A DNA stretch of 64,000 nucleotides from contig RXID01014436.1 in NCBI GenBank assembly GCA_005019695.1, forward strand, positions 806,001 to 870,000, given 5' to 3'. The translations under genes and the position numbers were made by a program. This document shows, piece after piece, positions 49,590-59,693 of the stretch (positions are counted from its first letter, which is position 1; each line of letters starts with the position of its first letter). Below the pieces are notes generated by a model, which was not told where the DNA came from, made no database searches, and saw only the letters and a program-made list of their open reading frames with translations. This DNA comes from Trichopus zeylanicus subsp. travancoricus. Its lineage: Eukaryota; Streptophyta; Magnoliopsida; Dioscoreales; Dioscoreaceae.

Positions 49590-49720
49590 AAAAAAATTAA
49601 ATGAATAAATATTATTAATGAAATTTAAATATATTTAAGATTAAATTGAGTAATATGTAAATGTAAATGACAAATATCAAAAACATTTTAATTATAACAA
49701 AAATAAAAAATAGCTAAATG
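49590..49720. repeat. Left part of an AT-rich tandem array split by the hAT element
   Basis: One unit (TAAATGAATAAATATTATTA, then AAGATTAAATTGAGTAATAT, then AAATGTAAATGACAAATATC) ends exactly at the hAT insertion point. Related units continue on the other side at 55011-55350. 49713-49720 (GCTAAATG) is the left target-site duplicate. Confidence 0.65.
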
Positions 49721-50289
49721 TAGGGCTGTGCATTCGGTTTAAAATCGAACCAAATTGAACCGAATAAACCGAACCAAAATTTTCGGTTTTCAAAAATTCA
49801 AAACTGAACCAAACTGAATATTCTACAGATTGAATCCGAACCGAACCGAAATAAGTTCGGTTTAAATCAAAAACCGATTTTGAAACCGAATTTTTTGTAT
49901 CATTGAGTCATCGACTCATTTGCATAATTACATTTGCCCAAATTTTGCCCATGGGCCATGGATGCAAACAACAACTACACAATCTATACTTGATCGCATT
50001 TTTTGTGAGATAAAAAACAAAAAAAAGAAGTATAGGGCATTTCGCTCAAATAGTCGAATTAGCATCTACCAAGAAACATACCCAGTTGTAGCCCAATAGA
50101 TGCTGAATCCCACAATGTACGAGGACACTCTATCTTGCAAACACTCCTATAATATTATTATGATTACTATGTGGTGATTGAAATTTGAATACTTGCATTC
50201 ATGAGGTTGAGAATAATCCCAATAAGTGGGGCCAAGATAGCACTCATATTTATCTTCTCTTGAATCTTGATATTAACCAGATCGCCGAA

Positions 50290-51610
50290 AAGGTCTGCTG
50301 TCAGCAAATTAAAAGAAATACAAAAACATAAAAAAATTATTTTGAAAAATAGAACCATAAAAGACAAAGTCTTAAAGAACCCCATCTTCCAAGATAATTA
50401 ATCAAATTAGCAAGCTTACACGCAAAGCTGAAAATATCAATGCAAGAGTGACTATTAATAATACATTATGTGCTAAATCAACTTACAAGTCAAATAACTC
50501 AATATCAACAGTTGTGAATCTATGATTATGTGGTTCAAAATAAATATGATCAATTCAGTTAGTCTTTGAAGTTTAGATCAGGGTCATTAAGAAAAGCTTG
50601 AGAAATCTCCCGTGTACATAACTCTAATATACATCCAAGATTGCATGAAAGATCAGAAATTAGAAGTTAGAACCAAAAATAAGCTCTAAAATCCCATTAT
50701 CTCAGTACCCAATGCTTGTCATAATTCATCATAAAGGAAACAAATAAAACTGAAGCAATCAAGCAAGTCAAAATAAGCATAAAACCAATACCTGTTTTTG
50801 GATACATACATCTAAATAGACTAAATTTACTTTTTCTATTGGAACATATTGCTGGACCTAAAAAGAAATAGTAAAATATCATCATAATAAAAGAAAATGT
50901 TAGATAACTGAGTAAGGACCGTAAGGTCATAACTTCATACATGCACATAGTGCTATCAACAAATTAAAAAAAAATACAAAAACATAAAAAAAAATTATTT
51001 TGAAAAACAAAATCATAAAAGATAAAGTCTTACAGAACCTCATCTTTCAGGATAATTAATTAAATTAATAAGGTTACAAACAAAGCTGAAAATATCAATT
51101 CAAGAGTGACTATTAATAATATATTATGTTCCAAATTAACTTACAAGTCAAATAACTCAGCATCAGCAACTGTGAATTTGTGATTATGTGGTTCAGAATA
51201 AATATGATCAATTCAGTTAACCTTTAAAGGTTTATATCATGTCTATTAAAAAAAGTTTTGAGGAATCTCTCGTGTACATAATTCTAATATACATGTAAGA
51301 TTGTATGAAAGATCAAAAATCAGAAGTTAGAACCAAGACTAAGTTCTAAAATCCCACTATTCCAGTATCCAATGCTTGCCATAATTCACCATGAAGGAAA
51401 CAGATAAAATTAAAGCAATCAAGCAAGTCAAAACAAGTATAGAACCAATACCTATTCTTGGGTACATGCATCTAAATAGACTAAATTCACTTTTTCTATT
51501 GGAATATACTACTGGACCTAAAAAAAAAATAGTAAAATATCATCACAGTAAAGGAAAATGTCTAATAACTGGGTAAGGACCGTAAGGTCATAACTTTACA
51601 TATGCATATG
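50290..51610. repeat. Direct duplication of about 661 bp inside the hAT element
   Basis: The text from GTCAGCAAATTAAAAGAAAT (about 50300) to GTAAGGACCGTAAGGTCATA (50912) repeats 661 bp further on. The second copy starts ATCAACAAATTAAAAAAAAA (about 50956) and reaches GTAAGGACCGTAAGGTCATA (51573). Intervening phrases such as AGAGTGACTATTAATAATA and GATTATGTGGTTCA match in order. The copies differ at scattered sites, so the duplication is not recent. Confidence 0.85.
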
Positions 51611-51989
51611 AATGATGAGAAGCCACATTGAAAGACTATGAAGATACAAACCAAGTTACTATTCAGTAAAAAGGAGAGATAAGAATGAATATGAAAGAGA
51701 TGATGATAGAAAGTTAGAAACAGCCAAAATGAAAGTATCATAATACATACAATGAAAAAACATGAAAAGAAATACATCAAAAATAAGTAAGCATATTCAA
51801 ACTTTAAATACTTTATAGAGTCTCAAAACATCAAAAGATGACTTCTCAAAATTCAATGGTTGTGACATCCAATTTCATCATTGTCGACTCTGAAATAAAA
51901 AAAATCATTCACTAATTATTTGATCATAATAAAAAAAATATAGTTAAATAATAAAAATGTTAATAATACAAATCTTAACCTCTTAAATA

Positions 51990-54057
51990 TTTTCAAGTTC
52001 TTTCAAACTTTTCTCAACATTAATTTCTATTTTGGATTTTTGAATCCAATCTTGATTGCAAAAGAGAGCTTGTACTAGTATAGCAATCAAAGAGCTACAA
52101 AAACATCAAGTATATGCCCTCCTGTGCTAAAAATTGACTCAGTGGCTATTATAGAGATAGGTATAGCTAATATATCACAAGCCATATGTAATATAATAGG
52201 GAATATGCAGCTATTCACTTTTCAGAAGTCCAAAATATCAAATTTTGGCTCATTTTTTTCAAGATCCTTGGACAAATACTTGTCTACCTTAAATTTTATT
52301 TTATCACTCATGAAACTTTTTCTATGCTCATTAAATAGACTATCTAAGATATACTTTCCCGATTGCATTGGCATACTTGATCCTTCACCATCCTGTATCC
52401 CTCTCAGTCCCGGTTGTAAATTGCATCCTGTATTTTTTGAATAAATCATATACAACTTCATGCAATTTTCTCCTCATCATGACACCTTTTTCATCTTCAT
52501 ATATTTTTTCAACTCCAAACTCAATATATTCTAACATGCAACTTGGATCAAAAATAATAGAAACGAAAAGAAGCATGTTAATCTTCTCTATCTCACCCCA
52601 ATACTTGTCATACTTTGCTTTCATTATGACAGCCATATTTTGAACTTTTGTGCCATTACTAACTTTTCACATATTCAAAAGAAGATTAATTTGATAAATT
52701 TTATCGAAAAATAAATTACTTGTAACATACATAGAGACAGAAACTCGAATAGACAATTTATAGAAATGCTCTGAGAATGTAATAAGTCGCCTAATATTTT
52801 GCCAATCAAAAGATAGAGAAACTTCATCTTCATTGTTAAATTCATTACAAAAATTGCTATCTTCCTCTTCAAAATTTTCAAAAGTCCTCTCAAAAGTTTA
52901 AGCTGCTTTAAGTATCATATAGGTGGAATTCTACCTTGTGGATACATCCAAACAAAGGCATTATTTACTTTCAATTTTTTAAATTTCCACACATTCCTTG
53001 AACTTCTGCCATCTTACTGGAGAATATCTCACATATTTTACTGCAGATCTAACTCGAGCAATGGAATCTATTATCTCATTCAAACCATCTTTTACCACAA
53101 GATTAATGATATGCGCTATGCATCTCATATGAACATATTTTTCTTGTGCCAAACAAGCGCCCTAATTCAAAATTTTTTTATTCAAATAGGAAATAACAAT
53201 ATTATTTGAAAAAGTATTATCAATAGTAACAGTCAAAACATTATCAATTTTTCATTCAGACAAATATTTTTCAATTGTTTTTCCTATAACGTCACTCTTA
53301 TGACGTGTAATTTTGTAAAAGTTCAAAAGTTTCTTCTTCAATTTCCAATCAATATCAATATAATGTGATGTGATACATATATAGTCTATTTTTTGAATTG
53401 AGGTACAAGTATCAGTGGTCAAACACACTCTTGGTTTGGACTCTTTAAAATATTATTTCAACTTTACCTTTTCATCATAATAGAGTTGATAACAATCTCT
53501 AGTCATAGTTCAACATGATAGCATTCAAAATCTAGGATAAGCTTGAGACATAAAGTATTGAAAACTTTCATATTGCACAAAACTAAAAGGTAATTCATCT
53601 ACAACAATCGTATATGCCAGTGTTTTTTTAATTTTTTCTTGATCAAACTTTCAACTAGTTAGCACACAATCATTTTCTACTTCTTTTTGAATATATTGCA
53701 TAGCAAGTTGTGTTTAATATGTACCAACATTATATGGATATTTTTGCATTGATTCATGTGATTTCTAAGAGAAGAAGTATCATTTCTTTTTGAATCACAA
53801 AAGAATTCATTACCATAATAATTACATCTGTCTTTGGTTAACTTGTCCAGTGTTATGAATTTTGTGAAATGCTCCCATACAACTGATCGTGCTAGTATTC
53901 TATTTCTTGGGATTGAAGGCTTTGTACACGTAGATGCATTGCCCTCGTTTGAAACTTCCATAGGTGTAGAACTTTCTTGAGAATTTGAATTTGGCGTTGG
54001 ACTTGGAATAATTGGATTTGTATTCGAAAACTCATGACTATTATCCTCGTTTAACAT
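51990..54057 (-). pseudogene. Degenerate hAT transposase (BED finger, RNase H-like and dimerisation domains)
   Basis: The N-terminal frame (53677-54057) carries a BED-type zinc finger. RSVVWEHFTKF is followed by the first Cys, then HMNQC. Its second Cys is Tyr (CNYY for CxxC). Downstream minus-strand traces in order are HMRCIAHIINLVVKDGLNE (about 53130-53075), SIARVRSAVKYVRYSPVRW, CLDVSTR then NSTYMILKAA (about 52960-52900), an insertion-domain-like stretch (52385-52636, WGEIEKINMLLFVSIIFDPS) and the C-terminal dimerisation motif ATESIFSTGGHILD (about 52145-52105). Many stops and frame changes separate these blocks, so no active transposase can be made. The order fits the hAT-Ac type. Confidence 0.85.
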
Positions 54058-55010
54058 CTATTAACAGCGAATACAAGTAAAATACTAAATCAAAAATTAA
54101 TTTTGAATAGAAGTAAAGAAAATAAATTGAAAGATATATTAAAACTTGTAAATAATGATCATCCTATTATCAAGCAATCCCTATAAGTATCTTCTAATAG
54201 ATCTAAAACTGAATTGAACATACCCACATCAGACTCAAAAGATCAAAATAGCAAATTGATTTTCATAAAAATACCAAATAAAACAAAAGGTAATAAGCAT
54301 TGAGCAACTTGATTTTCACAAAAGTAACAAAACCCTAATTATCTAACAATAAAATCATATGAAATAAAAAAAATCCTAATTTAATTTCACAAAACTCAAT
54401 TAAATTTCACAATTTCATAAATCCTATTACATTGCAGTTTAATCCTGACGATGTTGTTGTAGAAAAATGAGAGATTGAAGCTCGAAACGTCAAAGGCCGG
54501 TCACAGAGAGATCTTGAGACATTGGGACTAAGAGGTGGAGGGTGGACGACGGCGATGCCATGTTATTAAAGACTGAAGGATGCCGGGTTGCTGGAGAACT
54601 TTCGAACTTTTTTTACCGTGATAATCGCACAATGAAACCTCTGATCCTGACATGGCGCAGCGTCGCAGCCGCAGGGATGAAGGAGAAGGATGATCAGGGT
54701 TCGAGACTTGGGGAGTTAGGGTTAGGGTAGAAATGAGAGCAGCAAACCAAATGACTTATAGGATGATATATATAGTTGTGCCTGTGAATCGATTAGCCCA
54801 AAACTAAAACCATGTGTGTGTGTATATATAATTCAGTTTGGTTTGATTTTTACAGTTTTTCAAAATCAAAAACAGGAATCAAAATCGAATATCAAATTTT
54901 CTATTTTTTAAAATCGAACCGAACCGAAAACAAAATAACCCAAACCAAATCAATTATTCGGTTTCGATTCGATCGATTTATTCGATTTGAACCGATACTG
55001 CACAACCCTA

Positions 55011-55350
55011 CCTAAATGAATGAGTATTAATTATTAAACTTGAAATTATTTAAGATTAAGTTGAGTAATATGCAAATGTAAAAAAAATACTAAAGTTATT
55101 TTTAATTCTAACAAAAAATAAAAAAATAAATCAATAAATATTATTTGTTAAGTTTAAATCTATTAAAAATTTTTAAAATTAAGCTAAATAATATGACAAT
55201 TTAAATAAAAATATTAAATATATCTTTAACCCAAACAAAAATTGAGCATAAAAGAATTAAATGAATAAGATTAAATTGAGTAATATACAAATATAAATAA
55301 AAAATATCAAAAATAATATCAATACTGAAAAAATAAATAAATAAACAAAT
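55011..55350. repeat. Right part of the AT-rich tandem array split by the hAT element
   Basis: About three units of 90-125 bp (starting near 55012, 55131 and 55258) share CTAAATGAAT(A/G)A, then AAGATTAAGTTGAGTAATAT, then a TCTAACAAAAAATAAAAAAA-like phrase with the unit left of the insertion. 55011-55018 is the right target duplicate. Confidence 0.65.
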
Positions 55351-55927
55351 AAATATTAATTAATAGAGCTGTAAGTGTCTCTGGCCCTTCAATTCCGCAA
55401 CAATGATGAATTCACACTACAGCATCTGTGAAGAGACGGCAAAACGGAGGAAGAAGAGGACAATGTCGGCGACGGTCCTGGCCTATAACATATTGCTTGG
55501 TCATAGGAAAACGTCCCGTACTTGATAAGGGCATAATCGTCTATTTACTGTAGCAGAAGGCGAATTATCGGAAGGCCTGAAATTAAAATAGAAAATTTTG
55601 CTGGACTAACAGGGAAGATGCAAAATTTTGAGGGTACCATTTAATTTCAATGTGGGGCTGCGGATGGATGGTGACGTGGAGATGATCGGTGTTCGCTGTT
55701 TTGGGTGACAGGGAGTGGGGATCGGTGCAGTGGGTTGTTGGAACCTGGAAGGTTGGGAATGGACCGTGGAACGGGAATGATTTGGACGGCGGGTTTTACG
55801 GGCACGATAGTAATGACGTGGCAGGCTCGGTTGGAGACAGTAACAGGGAGGCCGAAGCAGAGAATTTTCATACAAACCCCTGTGAAAAAATGAAATTGCT
55901 GTTTTCCCACCCAATAATTTTTTAGGA
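55351..55927. other. Moderately GC-rich sequence of unknown origin
   Basis: 55380-55880 is GC-richer than its surroundings, with several overlapping open frames (for example 55606-55914 minus). None resembles a known protein. It may be the remnant of a 5' exon or promoter. Confidence 0.3.
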
Positions 55928-56334
55928 TAATTACCTTAATTAGCTTTAATTACGTACAATCCCATCTAATTTCCGAAATTACCCCACCCCATTTTCGAAA
56001 ATATTTACCTCACCCCAATTAAATAATTATTATTTAATCAAAATTTTTTAAAAAAATTCCGATTTTACCCTCGATTATTTTTATAATTAAATCCCTAAAA
56101 ATTTATTTTTTATATTTAACGGCACGAAATTCGATTTTTTTAAATAACACTCCGAAATTATTCCGATTTAAAAAATGTCCCCAAATTCGGATTTTTGCAA
56201 ATAACTCCTCGGAAAATTTTTCGATTTCCGAATTTCGAATTTTTACAAATAACACCCCGAAATTATTTCGAATTACAAAAAAGTCCCGAAATTTTCTTCT
56301 AAAACCCTCTCCTTCTTCACTGTAGCCCTAAACC

Positions 56335-56515
56335 AATTCCGCCGCCGCCGCCGCTCTGCCGCTCCCTGCGCAGCTGCTGTCGTCGCTGCCCCGCCGGCGA
56401 GGAGATCGCCGTCCGGTCGCTGCCCTGCACCCCCCACGCCGTCGCTGCCCCGCCGGCGAGAACACCGCCGTCCCGTCGCTGCCGCCCTCCTTCGTCCTCG
56501 GTAAGCCACCACCTC
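56335..56515. other. GC-rich segment before the captured gene fragment
   Basis: GCCGCCGCC runs are followed by two near-copies of GTCGCTGCCCCGCCGGCGAG, at about 56379 and 56440. It could be a captured 5' UTR or simple GC-rich filler. It contains no recognisable coding sequence. Confidence 0.6.
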
Positions 56516-56559
56516 CTTCGTCCTTGGTCAATCCAATTTCTTTGGCATCACAACGCCAT

Positions 56560-57256
56560 TTTTCAAAGTGGATCAAGAAACCAGAGTTCATCTTTACACT
56601 TGTGTACAAGATCACTAGGGATTTTGTGGATTCAATGGATGAGATATTACAACCTCTGGTTGACAAAGCTAGACGACATGCTAGCGAAGCTGAAGCCAGC
56701 AATGGAAGATGACAAGAGTTGGAAAACAAGGATTCATGGGGCCCTTCTTATGTTTGGTTCAGATGATTACAAATCTCCTGTGGTTTCAAGCTTCTTTCTT
56801 AAATGTCTATCAGCAACCATTGACCGAGGTCGGCCATTGCTAAGTATTTCACTTAAGGCACAATTCATCAGATTGGCTGGGGCTCCCATCCTGCGAGAAT
56901 TCCTCAACTGTGTTTTTCCGGTGCCAAGAAGCTGAGGGGCTTACTGCATTGGCAGATGATGATGCTTTAATCAAGGTCTCAAACTCCATTAATGCAGCTC
57001 GGTATTGTGAATCAATTCTAATAGAAGGTGTGAAGATGTATTCTTTCTCGAGATGGAGAATACATCCGATGAAACTACTGGAGCAAGAAGTATATTTGCA
57101 TATGAGATCAATGCATTGAAGGAGTTCCAAACTGAGTGGGTCAATAAGATCTCAACTGTGATATTAAGGGGCTTTGATGCACGATGCAGGGACTACCTGA
57201 AGAACAAGAAGCAGTGGCAGGAGCAGCCCGAAGAGCTCAGTGTCTTTTTTGATTAA
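56560..57256 (+). pseudogene. RINT1/MAG2 (TIP20-family) gene fragment carried by the element
   Basis: Plant MAG2 is a RINT1/TIP20-type subunit that tethers Golgi-to-ER vesicles. Matching blocks in order are KPEFIFTLVYKITRDFVDSM (56580-56670), KPAMEDDKSWKTRIHG (about 56695-56740), FIRLAGAPILREFLNCVF (about 56865-56918), CQEAEGLTALADDDALIKVS (about 56925-56985) and RGFDARCRDYLKNKKQWQE (about 57170-57225). They lie in three frames. Relative to the family a stretch after LVDKAR is missing and a frameshift follows at the NCVF/FRCQEAEG junction and again before 57060. The fragment ends at TAA (57254-57256) shortly after EELSV. It covers only part of the C-terminal half. No intron interrupts it, so it may derive from one large exon or from cDNA. 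Confidence 0.82.
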
Positions 57257-57622
57257 TGTTATTCAAATTCTGATTTATAAGGAATAATGAAAGGTTTTCT
57301 TTTTATGGTTAAATAATAGAAGGTTTCCTTTTGTTGGACAACAGCACAACTTGTTATATTGCTTTGTGTCTTGAACTTTCTATCTGCTATTGCTATTTGA
57401 TTACTGATTAGACTATATTATTTTAGTAAGCTATAAGTTTTTATTATTGTTCTGGCAGATTATATCGAAAGTAGAACATGTTATAAAATCTCAGAAATGA
57501 TTGTCATTTAGTAAGAAAGGGCTTTCTTTATCATCTTCAATTTTACATAAATAAGGTTTATCCTTTTTGTGGGAGATCTGGATCTGGTCTGATTTCTCTC
57601 CGTACTCTTTCTTTAGTTATTT
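57257..57622. other. Unassigned sequence inside element copy 2
   Basis: T-rich text between the gene fragment and the tandem array. It could be intron or 3' sequence captured together with the RINT1-like fragment, which cannot be told without the donor gene. Confidence 0.35.
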
Positions 57623-58945
57623 TAAAACTTAAAATTTAAAATTACAAGTTTCATATTGTACATTTAAAAATAGATCCTTTGATTATTTTTTTTAATAAAT
57701 AAGTCAATATTTTAATCATTTTTAATATTAAATTTCACAAAAAAAGACCGTGAAGGTTTTAAAATTTAAAATTTAAAATTACATATTTAATATTTTTATA
57801 TTTAAAAATAGACCACCTTTAATATTTTTATTTATAAATAAGTCCAAATTTTATTTATTTTATAAGTAAATGTTATAAATAAATCATCGAAGGTTTCAAA
57901 ACTTAAACTTTAAAATTACAAGTTTCATATTGTACATTTACAAATAGATTCCTTGATTTTTTTAAAAAAATAAGTCAATATTTAAATCATTTTAATATTA
58001 AATTTTACAGAAAAGACAGTGAAAGTTTTAAAATTTAAAATTTCAAATTACAAGTTTACTATTTTTACATTTAAAAATAGACCACCTTTAATATTTTTAT
58101 TTATAAATAAGTCCAAATTTTATTTATTTTATAAGTAAATTTTACAAATAAGTCATTGAACGTTTCAAAACTTAAAATTTAAAATTACAACTTTCATGTT
58201 GTACATTTACAAATAGATCCCTTGATTTTTTTTAATAAGTTAATATTTTAATCATTTTTAATATTAAATTTCACAAAAAATACAGTGAAAGTTTTAAAAT
58301 TTAAAATTTCAAATTACAAGTTTACTATTTTTACATTCAAAAATAGACCACCTTTAATATTTTTCTTTATAAATAAGTCCAAATTTTATTTATTTTATAA
58401 GTAAATTTTACAAATAAATCATCGAAAGTTTCAAATTTTAAAATTTAAAATTACAAATTTCATATTGTACATTTACAAATAGATCCCTTGATTTTTTTTA
58501 AATAAGTCAATATTTAAATCATTTTAATATTAAATTTCACAGAAAAGACAGTGAAAGTTTTAAAATTTCAAATTTCAAATTACAAGTTTACTATTTTTTC
58601 ATTTAAAAATAGACCACCTTTAATATTTTTATTTATAAATAAGTCCAAATTTTATTTATTTTATAAGTAAATTTTACAAATAAGTCATTAAACATTTCAA
58701 GACTTAAAATTTAAAATTACAACTTTCATGTTGTACATTTACAAATAGACCCCTTTAATATTTTTATTTATAAATAAGTCTATATTTTTTATCATATTTT
58801 AAATAAAATTTTACAAAAAAGATATTAATAATTTTTAAATGTATAAATACAAATTTAATATTTATACATTAAAAAATAGACCCTTAAATTTTTTTTAAAA
58901 AAATAAGTCTAAATTTTCGTTATTTTAAAACTAATTTTTACAAAT
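57623..58945. repeat. Internal tandem array of element copy 2 with a dimeric higher order
   Basis: About ten 130-140-bp units of the kind seen in copy 1. Two variants alternate: one has AATAGATCCCTTGATTTTTT (near 57663, 57938, 58207, 58476) and the other AATAGACCACCTTTAATATT (near 57800, 58071, 58338, 58612). The true repeating unit is therefore a dimer of about 270 bp. The last units (58740, 58870) return to the form seen in copy 1. Confidence 0.85.
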
Positions 58946-58949
58946 ACAC

Positions 58950-59345
58950 CTCTCGAGACGAAGGCCGAGGCCAGACGGCCTGCCGGCACGCTGGATGGAG
59001 GCTGAGGCCAGACGGCCCGCCGGCATGCTGGACGGAGGTCGAGGCCGACACGCCGCCACGCGGGCGCGGACGGCCAAGGACGAGGCCGTTCCGCTCCCGC
59101 GTGCTGGGGACGGAGGCCGAGGCGCGCCGGCACGCGGGCGCGGACGACCAAGGCCGAGGCCGTCCGCACCCACTGCCGGCGCGTCGGCCTCGGCCTCCGT
59201 CCCCTTCACGCGGGCGCGGATGGCCTCGGCCTTGGCCGTCCGCGCCCGGGTGTCGGCACGCCGGCCTTCGCCTTCGCTCCCTCTCGCCTGGCCTTCGCCT
59301 CTGCTCTCGCTGCCGGCTTCCGCCTCCACTCCCGCCCGCGCGCCA
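58950..59345. other. GC-rich cassette in element copy 2
   Basis: After CAAATACACCTCTCGAGACG the DNA switches to about 395 bp of very GC-rich sequence. It is built of repeated GGCCGAGGCC, CGCGGGCGCGGACGGCC and GGCCTCGGCC phrases, partly in inverted orientation. It occupies the same place as the 150-bp cassette of copy 1. Open frames on both strands are Ala/Arg/Gly-rich by composition alone. Confidence 0.75.
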
Positions 59346-59693
59346 CCACTCTCGCCGCCGACGAATTTCGGAGACTTTTCTATAAATCGGAATAATTTCC
59401 AAGGGTTTATTTTTGCAAAAATCCGAATTTCGAAAATTTTTCTGTAAATCGGAGTTATTTCGGGGTGTTATTTGTAAAAATCCGAATTTTGGGGCGTTAA
59501 ATATAAAATAAGTTTTTAGGGGTATATTTGTAAAAATAACCGAAGGTAAAATCGAAATTTTTTGAGAAAATTTTGATTAAATAACAATAGGGGGTGTGGG
59601 TAAATATTTTCGAAAATTGGGGGTATGGATAATTTCGAAAATTACGGGTGTTATACGTAATTAAAACTAATTACAGGGACTTATACGTAATTA

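Larger units (their letters stand above)
49721..55010 (-). mobile_element. hAT-superfamily DNA transposon, inactive
   Basis: The ends are TAGGGCTGTGCA (49721) and TGCACAACCCTA (55010), imperfect terminal inverted repeats. Subterminal regions rich in ACCGAACCGAA/TTCGGTTT lie at 49735-49870 and 54895-54990. The flanks GCTAAATG (49713-49720) and CCTAAATG (55011-55018) form an 8-bp target duplication with one mismatch, as hAT elements make. The minus strand carries a broken transposase (51990-54057). The element is 5.29 kb. A 661-bp internal duplication adds to its length. It inserted into an AT-rich tandem array. Confidence 0.92.
55928..59693. mobile_element. Long-armed gene-carrying DNA element, copy 2
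   Basis: The left arm starts TAATTACC at 55928. The right arm ends GTAATTA near 59693 and reverse-complements to TAATTACGTATAAGTCCC. Shared text follows: TTAATTACGTA, TTTCGAAAATATTTACC, TTATTTAATCAAAATTTT, then TCCGAATTTCG/CAAATAACACCCCGAAAT further in. The inverted arms are about 350-400 bp. Inside, in order, are a GC-rich segment (56335-56510), a RINT1/MAG2 gene fragment (56560-57256), unassigned sequence (57260-57620), a tandem array (57623-58945) and a GC-rich cassette (58950-59345). It has no transposase. Arms, array unit and cassette position match copy 1 at 46071-48417. Confidence 0.75.

Noticed and set aside
58909..59447. Overlapping open frames of 86-154 codons on both strands
   Set aside because: They arise from the GC-rich cassette, where stops are rare by composition. 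The translations are Ala/Arg/Gly-rich and overlap in several frames.
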